From positions 1 through 32,757 of the forward strand of contig JAFSKP010000045.1 in assembly GCA_017448905.1 (NCBI GenBank): a DNA stretch of 32,757 nucleotides, written 5' to 3'. Below, piece by piece: positions 1 to 5,872 of the stretch. The stretch is from Bacteroidales bacterium (GTDB taxonomy: Bacteria; Bacteroidota; Bacteroidia; Bacteroidales; P3). Made by a program: the position numbers and the translations under genes. The notes below the pieces were generated by a model. That model was not told the origin of the DNA. It saw nothing but the letters and a program-made list of their open reading frames with translations, and searched no databases. Position 1 is the first letter of the stretch. The number at the start of each line of letters is the position of its first letter.

Positions 1-20
1 AATTACCCGAAGACTTTCCG
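1..20 (+). rRNA. 3' end of 23S rRNA (partial)
   Basis: The first bases read AATTACCCGAAGACTTTCC. This fits the conserved 3' terminus of bacterial 23S rRNA (the ACUAAU...CCG...AAGGCUUAACC region of E. coli) and the Bacteroidetes version as I recall it. A 5S gene follows about 130 nt downstream on the same strand, as expected for the tail of an rRNA operon. The exact 3' end cannot be placed by eye. Confidence 0.7.
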
Positions 21-25
21 TTGAT

Positions 26-97
26 GATTGCTTGAATGTGATAATGCTTGAATGCTTGAGTGAAAATACTCAAACAATCAAGCAATCAAACAATCAG
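26..97 (+). repeat. Imperfect inverted array of ATTGCTTGA / TCAAGCAAT units in the 23S-5S spacer
   Basis: Copies of ATTGCTTGA at 26-60 face copies of TCAAGCAAT at 69-97 around an 8-nt loop. Bases 45-60 pair with 69-84 with two imperfect positions, and 26-35 can pair with 87-96. In the precursor rRNA this would be a long stem-loop between 23S and 5S, possibly a processing site (inference). The same unit recurs in one orientation inside a protein-coding tail at 17838-17900. Confidence 0.7.
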
Positions 98-148
98 GCA
101 ATATCTTTCTCTTATATGTTTTGTTCCAGATGTCAAAACCATTATTTT

Positions 149-279
149 GGGTGGTTATAGAGACGGTGTTCACCTCTTCCCATTCCGTGCCGCAGGCGTC
201 GGCTTTGCCAACAACGTGAAGTTAAGCCCGCCCTCGCTGATGATACTGCACTTGTTTGTGGAAAAGTAGGTCGCCGCCC
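149..279 (+). rRNA. rrf: 5S ribosomal RNA with about 24 extra nucleotides
   Basis: The segment shows the conserved Bacteroidetes 5S blocks in order: GGGTGGTTATAG, CACCTCTTCCCATTCCG, GAAGTTAAGCCCG, GATGATACTGCA, TTTGTGG and GTAGGTCGCCGCCC. The 5' GGGTGG pairs with the 3' CCGCCC to close helix I. The length is about 131 nt against the usual 107-110. Normally only about seven bases lie between CATTCCG and AAGTTAAG. Here there are 31 (188-218), and they include GCCG...CGGC and GGCTTTGCC, which can form a small extra stem. A terminator follows directly. A spurious 69-codon ORF covers it on the + strand and should be ignored. Confidence 0.85.
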
Positions 280-290
280 ATCTTTTATAA

Positions 291-317
291 GGGAACCGAG
301 AACGGTTCCCTTTTTTT
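291..317 (+). terminator. Intrinsic terminator of the rRNA operon
   Basis: GGGAACC (291-297) pairs with GGTTCCC (304-310) around a 6-nt loop, followed by seven T residues. It lies 11 nt after the 5S gene. Confidence 0.85.
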
Positions 318-362
318 ATTTTCTATACAATAAAATCATACAATCATCGTTATTGAGGTGTT

Positions 363-755
363 ATGAATAAAGAAGAACGGGTAAAATATTGGATTGACAT
401 TGCCGAATATGACTTTGATACGGCAAAAGTGATGCTCAAAGGGGGGCGGCGTTTGTATGTCGCGTTTATGTGCCATCAGGTCGTAGAGAAGATGCTCAAG
501 GCCTACTGGTGTGCAACGCAGGAGAAAGAGGCTCCCTACATCCACAATCTAAACCGTCTTGCTGAAGGCTCTGGTCTAATGGTGGAGCTGAGCGAGGAAC
601 AGTGTGATTTCATAGAGACGCTGACACCGATGAATATACAGGCACGTTATCCGGAATACAAGGACCAGCTTTCAAGGACGCTAACACCGAAAATGTGCCG
701 TGAAATAATCAACAATACAAAGAATTTCATGCTATGGATAAAGAACAAGCTCTAG
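363..755 (+). CDS. HEPN-domain protein of a HEPN-MNT pair
   Basis: This 130-aa, mostly helical protein fits the HEPN family (PF05168 type). Typical features are the N-terminal YWIDIAEYDFDTAK helix, the CHQVVEKMLKAYW helix (residues 37-49), an HNL motif near residue 61 and the ARYP motif (94-97). In HepT-MntA systems the HEPN protein is an RNase toxin that the nucleotidyltransferase partner inactivates by AMPylation. I do not see a clean R-x4-6-H catalytic motif: the nearest is R30 to H38. RNase activity is therefore uncertain. GAGG lies just before the ATG. The downstream MNT gene starts 22 nt inside this ORF, so the two are translationally coupled. The pair sits directly behind an rRNA operon, which suggests accessory DNA. 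Confidence 0.8.
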   Translation: MNKEERVKYWIDIAEYDFDTAKVMLKGGRRLYVAFMCHQVVEKMLKAYWCATQEKEAPYIHNLNRLAEGSGLMVELSEEQCDFIETLTPMNIQARYPEYKDQLSRTLTPKMCREIINNTKNFMLWIKNKL

Positions 756-1033
756 ATTTAGTGCGTCGCTATAAAAAGGTTATTTTGCCTCGCTTTGACA
801 ACGAGGCGAAGGTCTATATGTTCGGTTCCTATAGTAAAGGATATGCACGACCCGAAAGCGACATAGACGTGGCTGTGGTGGTTCCGTCTATTGGTGGCAA
901 CTGGCTGGAATGGTCAAAGAAACTATGGCATGATACCCTCAATGTCAGCACCCTGATAGAGCCTGTTCTTCTGGAGGAATGTCACCCTTCGCCTCTGTAC
1001 GATGACGTGATGCGGACGGGCATTGCGGTGTGA
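734..1033 (+). CDS. Minimal nucleotidyltransferase (MNT), partner of the HEPN protein
   Basis: This 99-aa protein has the polymerase-beta-type nucleotidyltransferase signature GSYSKGYARPESDID (residues 31-45), with G31-S32 and the metal-binding aspartates D43 and D45. It is the size of stand-alone MNT/MntA antitoxins. In known pairs this enzyme adds AMP units to the HEPN partner and silences it. The ATG lies inside the end of the HEPN gene in another frame, giving a tight two-gene operon that ends at the hairpin at 1060-1080. The order HEPN then MNT is a common arrangement. An alternative role is a generic small nucleotidyltransferase, but the coupling makes a toxin-antitoxin-type module the better reading. 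Confidence 0.82.
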   Translation: MDKEQALDLVRRYKKVILPRFDNEAKVYMFGSYSKGYARPESDIDVAVVVPSIGGNWLEWSKKLWHDTLNVSTLIEPVLLEECHPSPLYDDVMRTGIAV

Positions 1034-1059
1034 TTAATAGCATATTACAATAAAAAAAA

Positions 1060-1080
1060 AGTTCCAATTGGGACTCTTTT
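1060..1080 (+). terminator. Intrinsic terminator after the HEPN-MNT operon
   Basis: An A-tract precedes AGTTCC (1060-1065), which pairs with GGGACT (1070-1075, one G-U pair) around an AATT loop, followed by CTTTT. It begins 26 nt after the MNT stop codon. Confidence 0.65.
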
Positions 1081-1081
1081 A

Positions 1082-1198
1082 AAAAGTCGGGCAACTTTCC
1101 GTAAAAAGTTGCCCGACTTTTGGAAAAAAACTTGCTCAACTTTTACCCCGAAAGTTGCCCAACCTTCCGCGGCGAGTTGCGAAACTTCCTATTTGCGC
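1082..1198. repeat. Perfect 17-bp inverted repeat plus degenerate AAGTTGCCCGAC-type units
   Basis: Bases 1082-1098 are the exact reverse complement of 1105-1121 (AAAAGTCGGGCAACTTT) with a 6-nt loop. T-rich flanks on both sides could make it a bidirectional terminator. Degenerate relatives of the arm follow: ACTTGCTCAAC near 1131, AAGTTGCCCAACC near 1152 and GAGTTGCGAAACT near 1175. This looks like an interspersed repeat family. I see no coding potential in 1034-1359. Confidence 0.7.
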
Positions 1199-1222
1199 CT
1201 CCCCACCATCGTCTATAGTTTT

Positions 1223-1308
1223 TTTTGCAGCATCCTTGGAGTGCAGGCGGCTCGCCTGCAACTTCAACAATAACAGACAATAACAAAGTTGTTATATAGA
1301 AGCTGCAA
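1223..1308 (+). repeat. Left copy of the 86-bp perfect inverted repeat
   Basis: Bases 1223-1308 are the exact reverse complement of 3102-3187 over 86 positions. Each copy contains two palindromes: GCAGGCG-GCT-CGCCTGC and ATAACAA-AG-TTGTTAT. Each also has its own short terminal inverted repeat, TTGCAGC...GCTGCAA, like a miniature (MITE-type) element. This copy lies 51 nt beyond the stop of the acyltransferase gene. Confidence 0.9.
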
Positions 1309-1359
1309 GGGTACGCAATCTTTTCTACACAGCAAAATAAAAGGTGATGTTACCCCAAA

Positions 1360-2373
1360 TCAGTACAAGCTAATCATTTTTCTCCAGTCGAATGGTGCAT
1401 CATTGAACATTTGAGAAATAAGCCGAGCCAAACAACGTGTCAAATATGCAACGGCAAAGATGATTAGGAACATTATTAGTATGTTCAATGGGAAGATACT
1501 ATTCATTTTGTCTGTAAACAAAAAGAACTGCACAAGGTATATTTCCAGGCAAAGACCTCCAATGAAGCGGATGAAGAAATTGCCAACTTTACTATTGTAA
1601 ATTCTTTCGGCGACCTTGCTTGCTCCCACTTTATAGAAATAATACATTGCTCCAAGCAATGGCATGAAACTGAAATACTGTAGAACGACAAGACCCCTAT
1701 AATGAGTTCCACCGATGAATAGTGCATAAAAAACGGCGACACACAGAATAAGCATAATAAGGTCAAATAATGGTCTGCTCTTTATTTGGTCGGTCATGGT
1801 GCCGAGTTTTGCGCCTAAAAGCATGAAAACAAAGAAGAGAAGCCAACGGATATAGTGTCCACCATAAATTGAGAATCCCGGTGTTTGACATGCAAAGTAG
1901 AACCATACTGCAGTTCCAAGCGCGACCAAAACAGAAAACATAAAGATTCTGTTTTTGAAATAACTACCAATGAAATAGATGGCTACATAGTACAACATTA
2001 TGCAGGCGATGAACCAGTTTCCTCCACCTAATGTTATATCAATTACATCCTGATGTACATTGAAGAATAATGCGCCGAGAAATGCGACAGCAATGATAGA
2101 TGGATAAATACGATTGATACGTTTCTTGTACCAATTCGGGAACTGTTTTATTCCTTCCATTGGCTTGAGGAACAACGTGAAGCCAGAGCAGAAAAAGAAC
2201 AAAACATCTCCAATGCATCCCCCGGTTGCGAGGAAATCGTACTTGCCGTACAACATCCCCATGTGTGAATTTGTAATCAATAGTGCCGCGAAGCACTTTA
2301 GAATGTCAATACTGACATTCCTTCTTTTCTTGTCGTATTGCATATTGCTATTTGTTTTATAGCGATATGCCAC
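1360..2373 (-). CDS. Acyltransferase family 3 membrane protein (OafA-like)
   Basis: This 337-aa polytopic protein has about ten hydrophobic segments and the N-terminal signature of acyltransferase-3 proteins, IDILKCFAALLITNSHM, with the expected catalytic histidine at H37. A WYKKRINRIYP motif follows near residue 82. Family members usually transfer acetyl or other acyl groups to surface polysaccharides or LPS sugars; the substrate here cannot be told. The start chosen is GTG at 2373, because AAGGA lies at a good distance before it; ATG at 2343 is an alternative. The gene is clearly more AT-rich than the genes to its right, which suggests transfer. It lies between two identical 86-bp inverted repeats and behind a long structured leader, so it may be phase-variable or mobile (inference). 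Confidence 0.85.
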   Translation of the reverse strand: MAYRYKTNSNMQYDKKRRNVSIDILKCFAALLITNSHMGMLYGKYDFLATGGCIGDVLFFFCSGFTLFLKPMEGIKQFPNWYKKRINRIYPSIIAVAFLGALFFNVHQDVIDITLGGGNWFIACIMLYYVAIYFIGSYFKNRIFMFSVLVALGTAVWFYFACQTPGFSIYGGHYIRWLLFFVFMLLGAKLGTMTDQIKSRPLFDLIMLILCVAVFYALFIGGTHYRGLVVLQYFSFMPLLGAMYYFYKVGASKVAERIYNSKVGNFFIRFIGGLCLEIYLVQFFLFTDKMNSIFPLNILIMFLIIFAVAYLTRCLARLISQMFNDAPFDWRKMISLY

Positions 2374-2388
2374 CTATTCCTTAGCTTG

Positions 2389-2538
2389 CCACAACCGCAA
2401 AAAAAGAAGGCGAGTAAATCTCGTCCCCAAACTGCGGTCGTGGAAATTACCTCTAAGGAAAGACTTTCAAATACTCGCCTGTCGACGAGCATCTGCGTAT
2501 TTGGTCATCCTTAGGGTCCCTAGTTGAAATTTTCCACG
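2389..2538 (-). promoter_or_regulatory. Structured leader of the acyltransferase gene, candidate attenuator or riboswitch-like RNA
   Basis: On the minus strand, 2538 to 2439 can fold into a nested hairpin. The arms are 2531-2538 with 2439-2446, 2508-2514 with 2453-2459, and 2497-2503 with 2468-2474. Two further helices compete with it. 2472-2479 pairs perfectly with 2409-2416 (GGCGAGTA/TACTCGCC), and the latter arm is followed by TTCTTTTTTT as in a terminator. 2433-2443 pairs with 2389-2399 (10 of 11 pairs), the latter arm ending 15 nt before the GTG start. These pairings overlap, so they cannot all form together. I do not recognise a known riboswitch class. The regulatory role is inferred. 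Confidence 0.5.
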
Positions 2539-2646
2539 TTTCAGTTTGGTCGGAACAAATAGCAAACGCTTGGTTAATAATGTATGTCCGTTTTCTTTAT
2601 ATGTATATGTTTTATGTCATGTTGTTTAGATTTATTCACGGTGCAG

Positions 2647-3089
2647 TTAAATTGATTCCAGTATGTCCATGAATTCCTGGCGGGTCATTCCGATGTCGCG
2701 GATGGCATTGCGTACCACGAATTCAGGAATTCTTTTTCATGCCATTGCAGCTATGCACATCGGTGCCGACACTTTCTCATAGTTGATGTGACCGCCGAGC
2801 AACTTGGAGACTTCGGGTTTGCGACAAGGCGGCTGAACGACGGCGGGGTGAGCTTCTTCTCGGTTACCTTCCAGTCGTGGTCTTTGAGGTCGTCCCACAG
2901 TGTGCCCATCTCGAGGCAGGTATCGACGTATATCTGGAACCGCTCGTAGAAGTTCTTGACGGCATCGCCATAGTCCTTGCCCGAGGTGCTGATGTCGAGC
3001 GACGGGCAGTAGGCTATCAGATTGTCGCCCTCGCGAAAGATGTAATATTCTATCGCAAAGCGGTATTCTGCATTGGTTTTAATGTTCAT
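2647..3089 (-). pseudogene. Broken hicB-like antitoxin gene
   Basis: The intact part (about 90 residues from ATG 3089) reads as a HicB-type fold: YYIFREGDNLIAYCPSLD, then an amphipathic segment with NFYERFQIYVDTC. The reading frame then slips near 2812-2817. In the shifted frame the protein continues as VSKLLGGHINYEKVSAP, meets an in-frame TGA at 2737-2739, and goes on to MTRQEFMDILESI with a natural stop at 2647-2649. One lost base and one nonsense change therefore explain the whole 147-codon stretch. No hicA-like gene lies next to it. The right copy of the 86-bp repeat begins 12 nt upstream of the ATG and has probably replaced its promoter. An alternative is a functional 112-aa truncated protein (2751-3089). 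Confidence 0.7.
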
Positions 3090-3101
3090 CGGTGTAATGT
3101 T

Positions 3102-3187
3102 TTGCAGCTTCTATATAACAACTTTGTTATTGTCTGTTATTGTTGAAGTTGCAGGCGAGCCGCCTGCACTCCAAGGATGCTGCAAAA
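3102..3187 (-). repeat. Right copy of the 86-bp perfect inverted repeat
   Basis: This is the exact reverse complement of 1223-1308; the two copies are separated by 1,793 nt. Just outside the GCTGCAA-type ends, short GTACG tracts occur both after this copy (3188-3192) and beyond the left copy (1311-1315). The copy lies between the hicB-like remnant and the promoter of the FMN reductase gene. Confidence 0.9.
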
Positions 3188-3219
3188 GTACGACTTTTAT
3201 TTGGATTGGCGAAATTTAT

Positions 3220-3250
3220 TTTGTCGGGTCGGAGAATGTTTGTATTTTTG
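3220..3250 (+). promoter_or_regulatory. Bacteroidetes-type promoter for the FMN reductase gene
   Basis: TTTG at 3220-3223, a 19-nt spacer and TATTTTTG at 3243-3250 match the Bacteroidetes housekeeping consensus (TTTG and TAnnTTTG). The start codon follows about 30 nt later. Confidence 0.75.
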
Positions 3251-3281
3251 CAAATTGAAAATCAATTAAAACATACATATT

Positions 3282-3836
3282 ATGAAGAACGTGCTTTTTA
3301 TTGTGGGCTCCATGCGGGAGCAGTCGTTTAACAGGCAGCTGGCCAAGGTAGCGGAGGAGATGATTGCTGACAGGTGCAATGTGAAATACCTCGACTACAA
3401 GGACCTGCCGTATATGAACCAAGACTTGGAGATGCCGGTGCAGCCTGCCGTGGCGAGGGTGCGCAAGGAGGTGGTGGAGGCCGACGCGCTCTGGATATTC
3501 ACGCCGGAGTACAACTTCAGCTACCCGGGTGTGCTGAAGAACCTGCTCGACTGGCTGTCGCGCCCGATGGACATGAGCAACTTCCAGACCCCCCCGGCGA
3601 CCCTAGGCAAGAAAGTGGCCATCAGCGGCTGCGGCGGCAAGAACATGACTCAGAGCTGCCGCGCCAAGCTCACTGAGCTGCTCGACTTCATGAAGATGGA
3701 CCTCATGCACGAGCCGCAGACCGGCATCGCCCTCGGCCCCGAAGCCTGGACCAAAGGCGACTTCGCCCTCACCGACGAACAACGCGCCGAGCTCCAAAAA
3801 CAGGCCGACGCGTTCTGTGCATTTGTGGAAAGGTAG
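3282..3836 (+). CDS. NADPH-dependent FMN reductase family protein
   Basis: This 184-aa flavodoxin-fold protein belongs to the NADPH-dependent FMN reductase / azoreductase-like group (ChrR/YieF type). The phosphate-binding loop reads GSMREQSFNRQLA (residues 9-21), and the flavin-site motif TPEYNFSYPGVLKNLLDWLSR lies near residues 75-95. A second glycine-rich stretch (ISGCGGKNMTQ) is where family members bind the isoalloxazine ring. Such cytosolic enzymes reduce quinones, azo compounds or metal ions; the physiological substrate is unknown. It appears monocistronic, with its own promoter, and converges on the LRR gene with a 20-nt gap. Its GC content is clearly higher than that of the acyltransferase cassette to its left. 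Confidence 0.88.
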   Translation: MKNVLFIVGSMREQSFNRQLAKVAEEMIADRCNVKYLDYKDLPYMNQDLEMPVQPAVARVRKEVVEADALWIFTPEYNFSYPGVLKNLLDWLSRPMDMSNFQTPPATLGKKVAISGCGGKNMTQSCRAKLTELLDFMKMDLMHEPQTGIALGPEAWTKGDFALTDEQRAELQKQADAFCAFVER

Positions 3837-3856
3837 CTCGCAGACTGCTTCCTTTC

Positions 3857-5575
3857 TTATCTTATGACGGCGACCTTTCGTGCGGGTCTGTCGCCTACCT
3901 GAACGAGGTATATTCCTGTTCGAAGTGCACGGTTTTCAACTGGCCGCCCTGCAATGTCGAACACCATTATCTTTTCATTCCCAGCCCCTTTGACCACGAT
4001 GCGGCCTTCCTGCGAATAAACCATGATGTCCGTCGTGCAGATGTCGCCAATCCCGTTGCAGTCCTCGTGGTATTTGTCGGTAAACTGCCCCCAATAGCTG
4101 TCGTTCAGATAGTTGTCGATGCTGCCGCAGGGGATGATGATACTGTCGACGCTGGTCATGTACAGGCAGCCATACTCCGCGTCGGTGATGGGCGGAAGGC
4201 TGTTTTTCAGCCTGATGGATTGCAGGTTGTGTCTGTAGAATGCCTCTTGTTCGATGGTGTCTACGGGTGCGGTGAATTCGACCCTCCGCAACCGGCTGCC
4301 GTACTCGCCGACAAAAGCACCCTGCTTGACAGTCCGCAGCGTCGCCGGCAGCTGCAGCTCTGTGAATGCGCAGTCTCCAAATGCAAATTCGCCGATGGTC
4401 TCGACAGCGTCGCCCCAGCTGATGTGCGACAGCGAGGTGCAGAAAAAGAATGTGCCGTTTGGAATGGTGTGCAGTCCGTTCGGTATATCGATGGATTCCA
4501 GATTGCTGCATTGGTTGAAGCATCCTTCCCCAATCCTGTTGAGGACTGACGGCATGCCGACACGGCTTAGCGACGCACAGCCGTAGAACGCATATTCGTC
4601 AATCAGCTCCATCTGGCTTGGCAGGTCGATGCTTTCCAGCGTGCTGCCGTTGAAGGCTTCGGTGCCTATGGTGGCAACCCCTTCGGGTACGTGCACATAC
4701 CTGATGTCGCTGTTGCCGCCAAAGCCGTCGACAAATCGAAGCGTGCCAGGCAGATAGACGCTGTCTGCGCTCTTGTGGGCTGATACCAGCGTGTCGCCGC
4801 CAGCAGAGTAAATCATCATGCCGTCCATATAATAATGCGTGTTTCCTGCGGCTATTGAGAGGCTGTTGAGGGCTGGACAGGCCACAAAAGGCCCCGGGGC
4901 GATGTGCGTCACCGATGCTGGAATGACGACATTGTTCAGACTCCTGTTGTCGACAAATGCCCAAAAGCCAATGCTGTAGAGACCTTCGGGCAGCACGATG
5001 CCGGTGATGTTGTGGCAGTAGGCGAAGGCGTATTTTGATATGTGCCTTGTGCCTTGCGGCAGGGTGACTGTCCCGCTTTTTCCAATAGGGCATTCCACGA
5101 GCGTGGCGGTGTCTTTGCTCAGCAGCATGCCGTCGATAGTCCTGAAGTAGGGGCTTGCCTCGTCCACATTGATGGAAGTCAGGTTGTTTGCTGCAAAGGC
5201 CAGCGGCCCGATATTGCTCACCGAGGCGGGAATGGCGATGGTTGCCGGAAGGCTTGCGAACAGGAAACAGCTCCCTTTTATCTCGGTGACCGACGATGGG
5301 ATGGTGATGCCTGTGAGCGAGGCTCTGTAGAAGGCCTCCTCGCCCAGCGCGACAACGTCGTAGGTGACCCCGTTATACTCCACTGTCGGCGGAATGCTGA
5401 TGTTGCCTTGGTAATAGCTAAAGCAGTCTCCTACGGTCACTTCCACAGTATGGTCTTCTGCCGATAGTACTTGATACCCCAGCCCTCCCGACGTGAAATA
5501 TTGTGCCGAACCGGCCGATGGGATTGATAATGTTGCGATGAGCAGCATCGCGAGTCTGAAACTGATACTTTTCAT
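3857..5575 (-). CDS. BspA-type leucine-rich repeat surface protein with T9SS sorting domain
   Basis: This 572-aa protein starts with a signal peptide (about residues 1-24, ending SAGSAQ). From about residue 60 to 490 it holds a series of LRR_5 (BspA/treponemal) repeats, with recurrent patterns such as TGITIPSSVTEIKGSCF, NVVIPASVTHIAPGPF and RIGEGCFNQCSNL. The last ~65 residues resemble a type IX secretion sorting domain: GRIVVKGAGNEKIMVFDIAGRPV, then RTGIYLVQVGDRPARKVAVIR. In Bacteroidetes that domain directs export across the outer membrane and anchoring. BspA-like proteins often mediate adhesion, but the ligand here is unknown. The gene is divergent from the flotillin gene, and a T9SS-related PorE-like protein is encoded at 21016. 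Confidence 0.85.
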   Translation of the reverse strand: MKSISFRLAMLLIATLSIPSAGSAQYFTSGGLGYQVLSAEDHTVEVTVGDCFSYYQGNISIPPTVEYNGVTYDVVALGEEAFYRASLTGITIPSSVTEIKGSCFLFASLPATIAIPASVSNIGPLAFAANNLTSINVDEASPYFRTIDGMLLSKDTATLVECPIGKSGTVTLPQGTRHISKYAFAYCHNITGIVLPEGLYSIGFWAFVDNRSLNNVVIPASVTHIAPGPFVACPALNSLSIAAGNTHYYMDGMMIYSAGGDTLVSAHKSADSVYLPGTLRFVDGFGGNSDIRYVHVPEGVATIGTEAFNGSTLESIDLPSQMELIDEYAFYGCASLSRVGMPSVLNRIGEGCFNQCSNLESIDIPNGLHTIPNGTFFFCTSLSHISWGDAVETIGEFAFGDCAFTELQLPATLRTVKQGAFVGEYGSRLRRVEFTAPVDTIEQEAFYRHNLQSIRLKNSLPPITDAEYGCLYMTSVDSIIIPCGSIDNYLNDSYWGQFTDKYHEDCNGIGDICTTDIMVYSQEGRIVVKGAGNEKIMVFDIAGRPVENRALRTGIYLVQVGDRPARKVAVIR

Positions 5576-5872
5576 GTTTTTTTTGTTTTTAGGAAAGAGA
5601 AAATAAGTCGTAACGATGAATAATGCTAATGATTTGATTTTGAGTTAAAAATAAAAATCACCTTTCACTATTCACTATTCACTATTCACTTATTAATACA
5701 CATTTCTCATCCAAAATCTGACAAGTTGTCTTTTTTTTAGCAATTTGATATCCACTGCCAAACAACTTTTTCACTGTGGCGCAATATTGTTTTCCGTTTT
5801 ACGTTAATTAAAAATACACACGGAATCCTTTTCTGTACAGTATTTGATTATTAATTTTTTAACACTTATTTT
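5576..5872. other. Divergent intergenic region with a 7-nt tandem repeat
   Basis: No gene is visible in these 297 AT-rich bases between the divergent LRR and flotillin genes. Bases 5664-5690 are the heptamer TTCACTA repeated 3.9 times. On the minus strand TATTTTTA lies just downstream of it, a one-mismatch -7 element for the LRR gene, so the repeat falls in the presumed upstream promoter region. The promoter of the flotillin gene is not clear. Confidence 0.55.

Noticed and set aside
60..269. 69-codon ORF on the + strand
   Set aside because: It runs through the 5S rRNA gene; the DNA is explained by the RNA.
1214..1310. 86-bp repeat as a CRISPR repeat or tRNA
   Set aside because: There are only two copies 1.8 kb apart in opposite orientation, with no spacers and no cloverleaf.
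2389..2538. tmRNA, 6S RNA or hammerhead ribozyme
   Set aside because: No tRNA-like ends, no central-bubble layout and no CTGATGA/GAAA core are visible.
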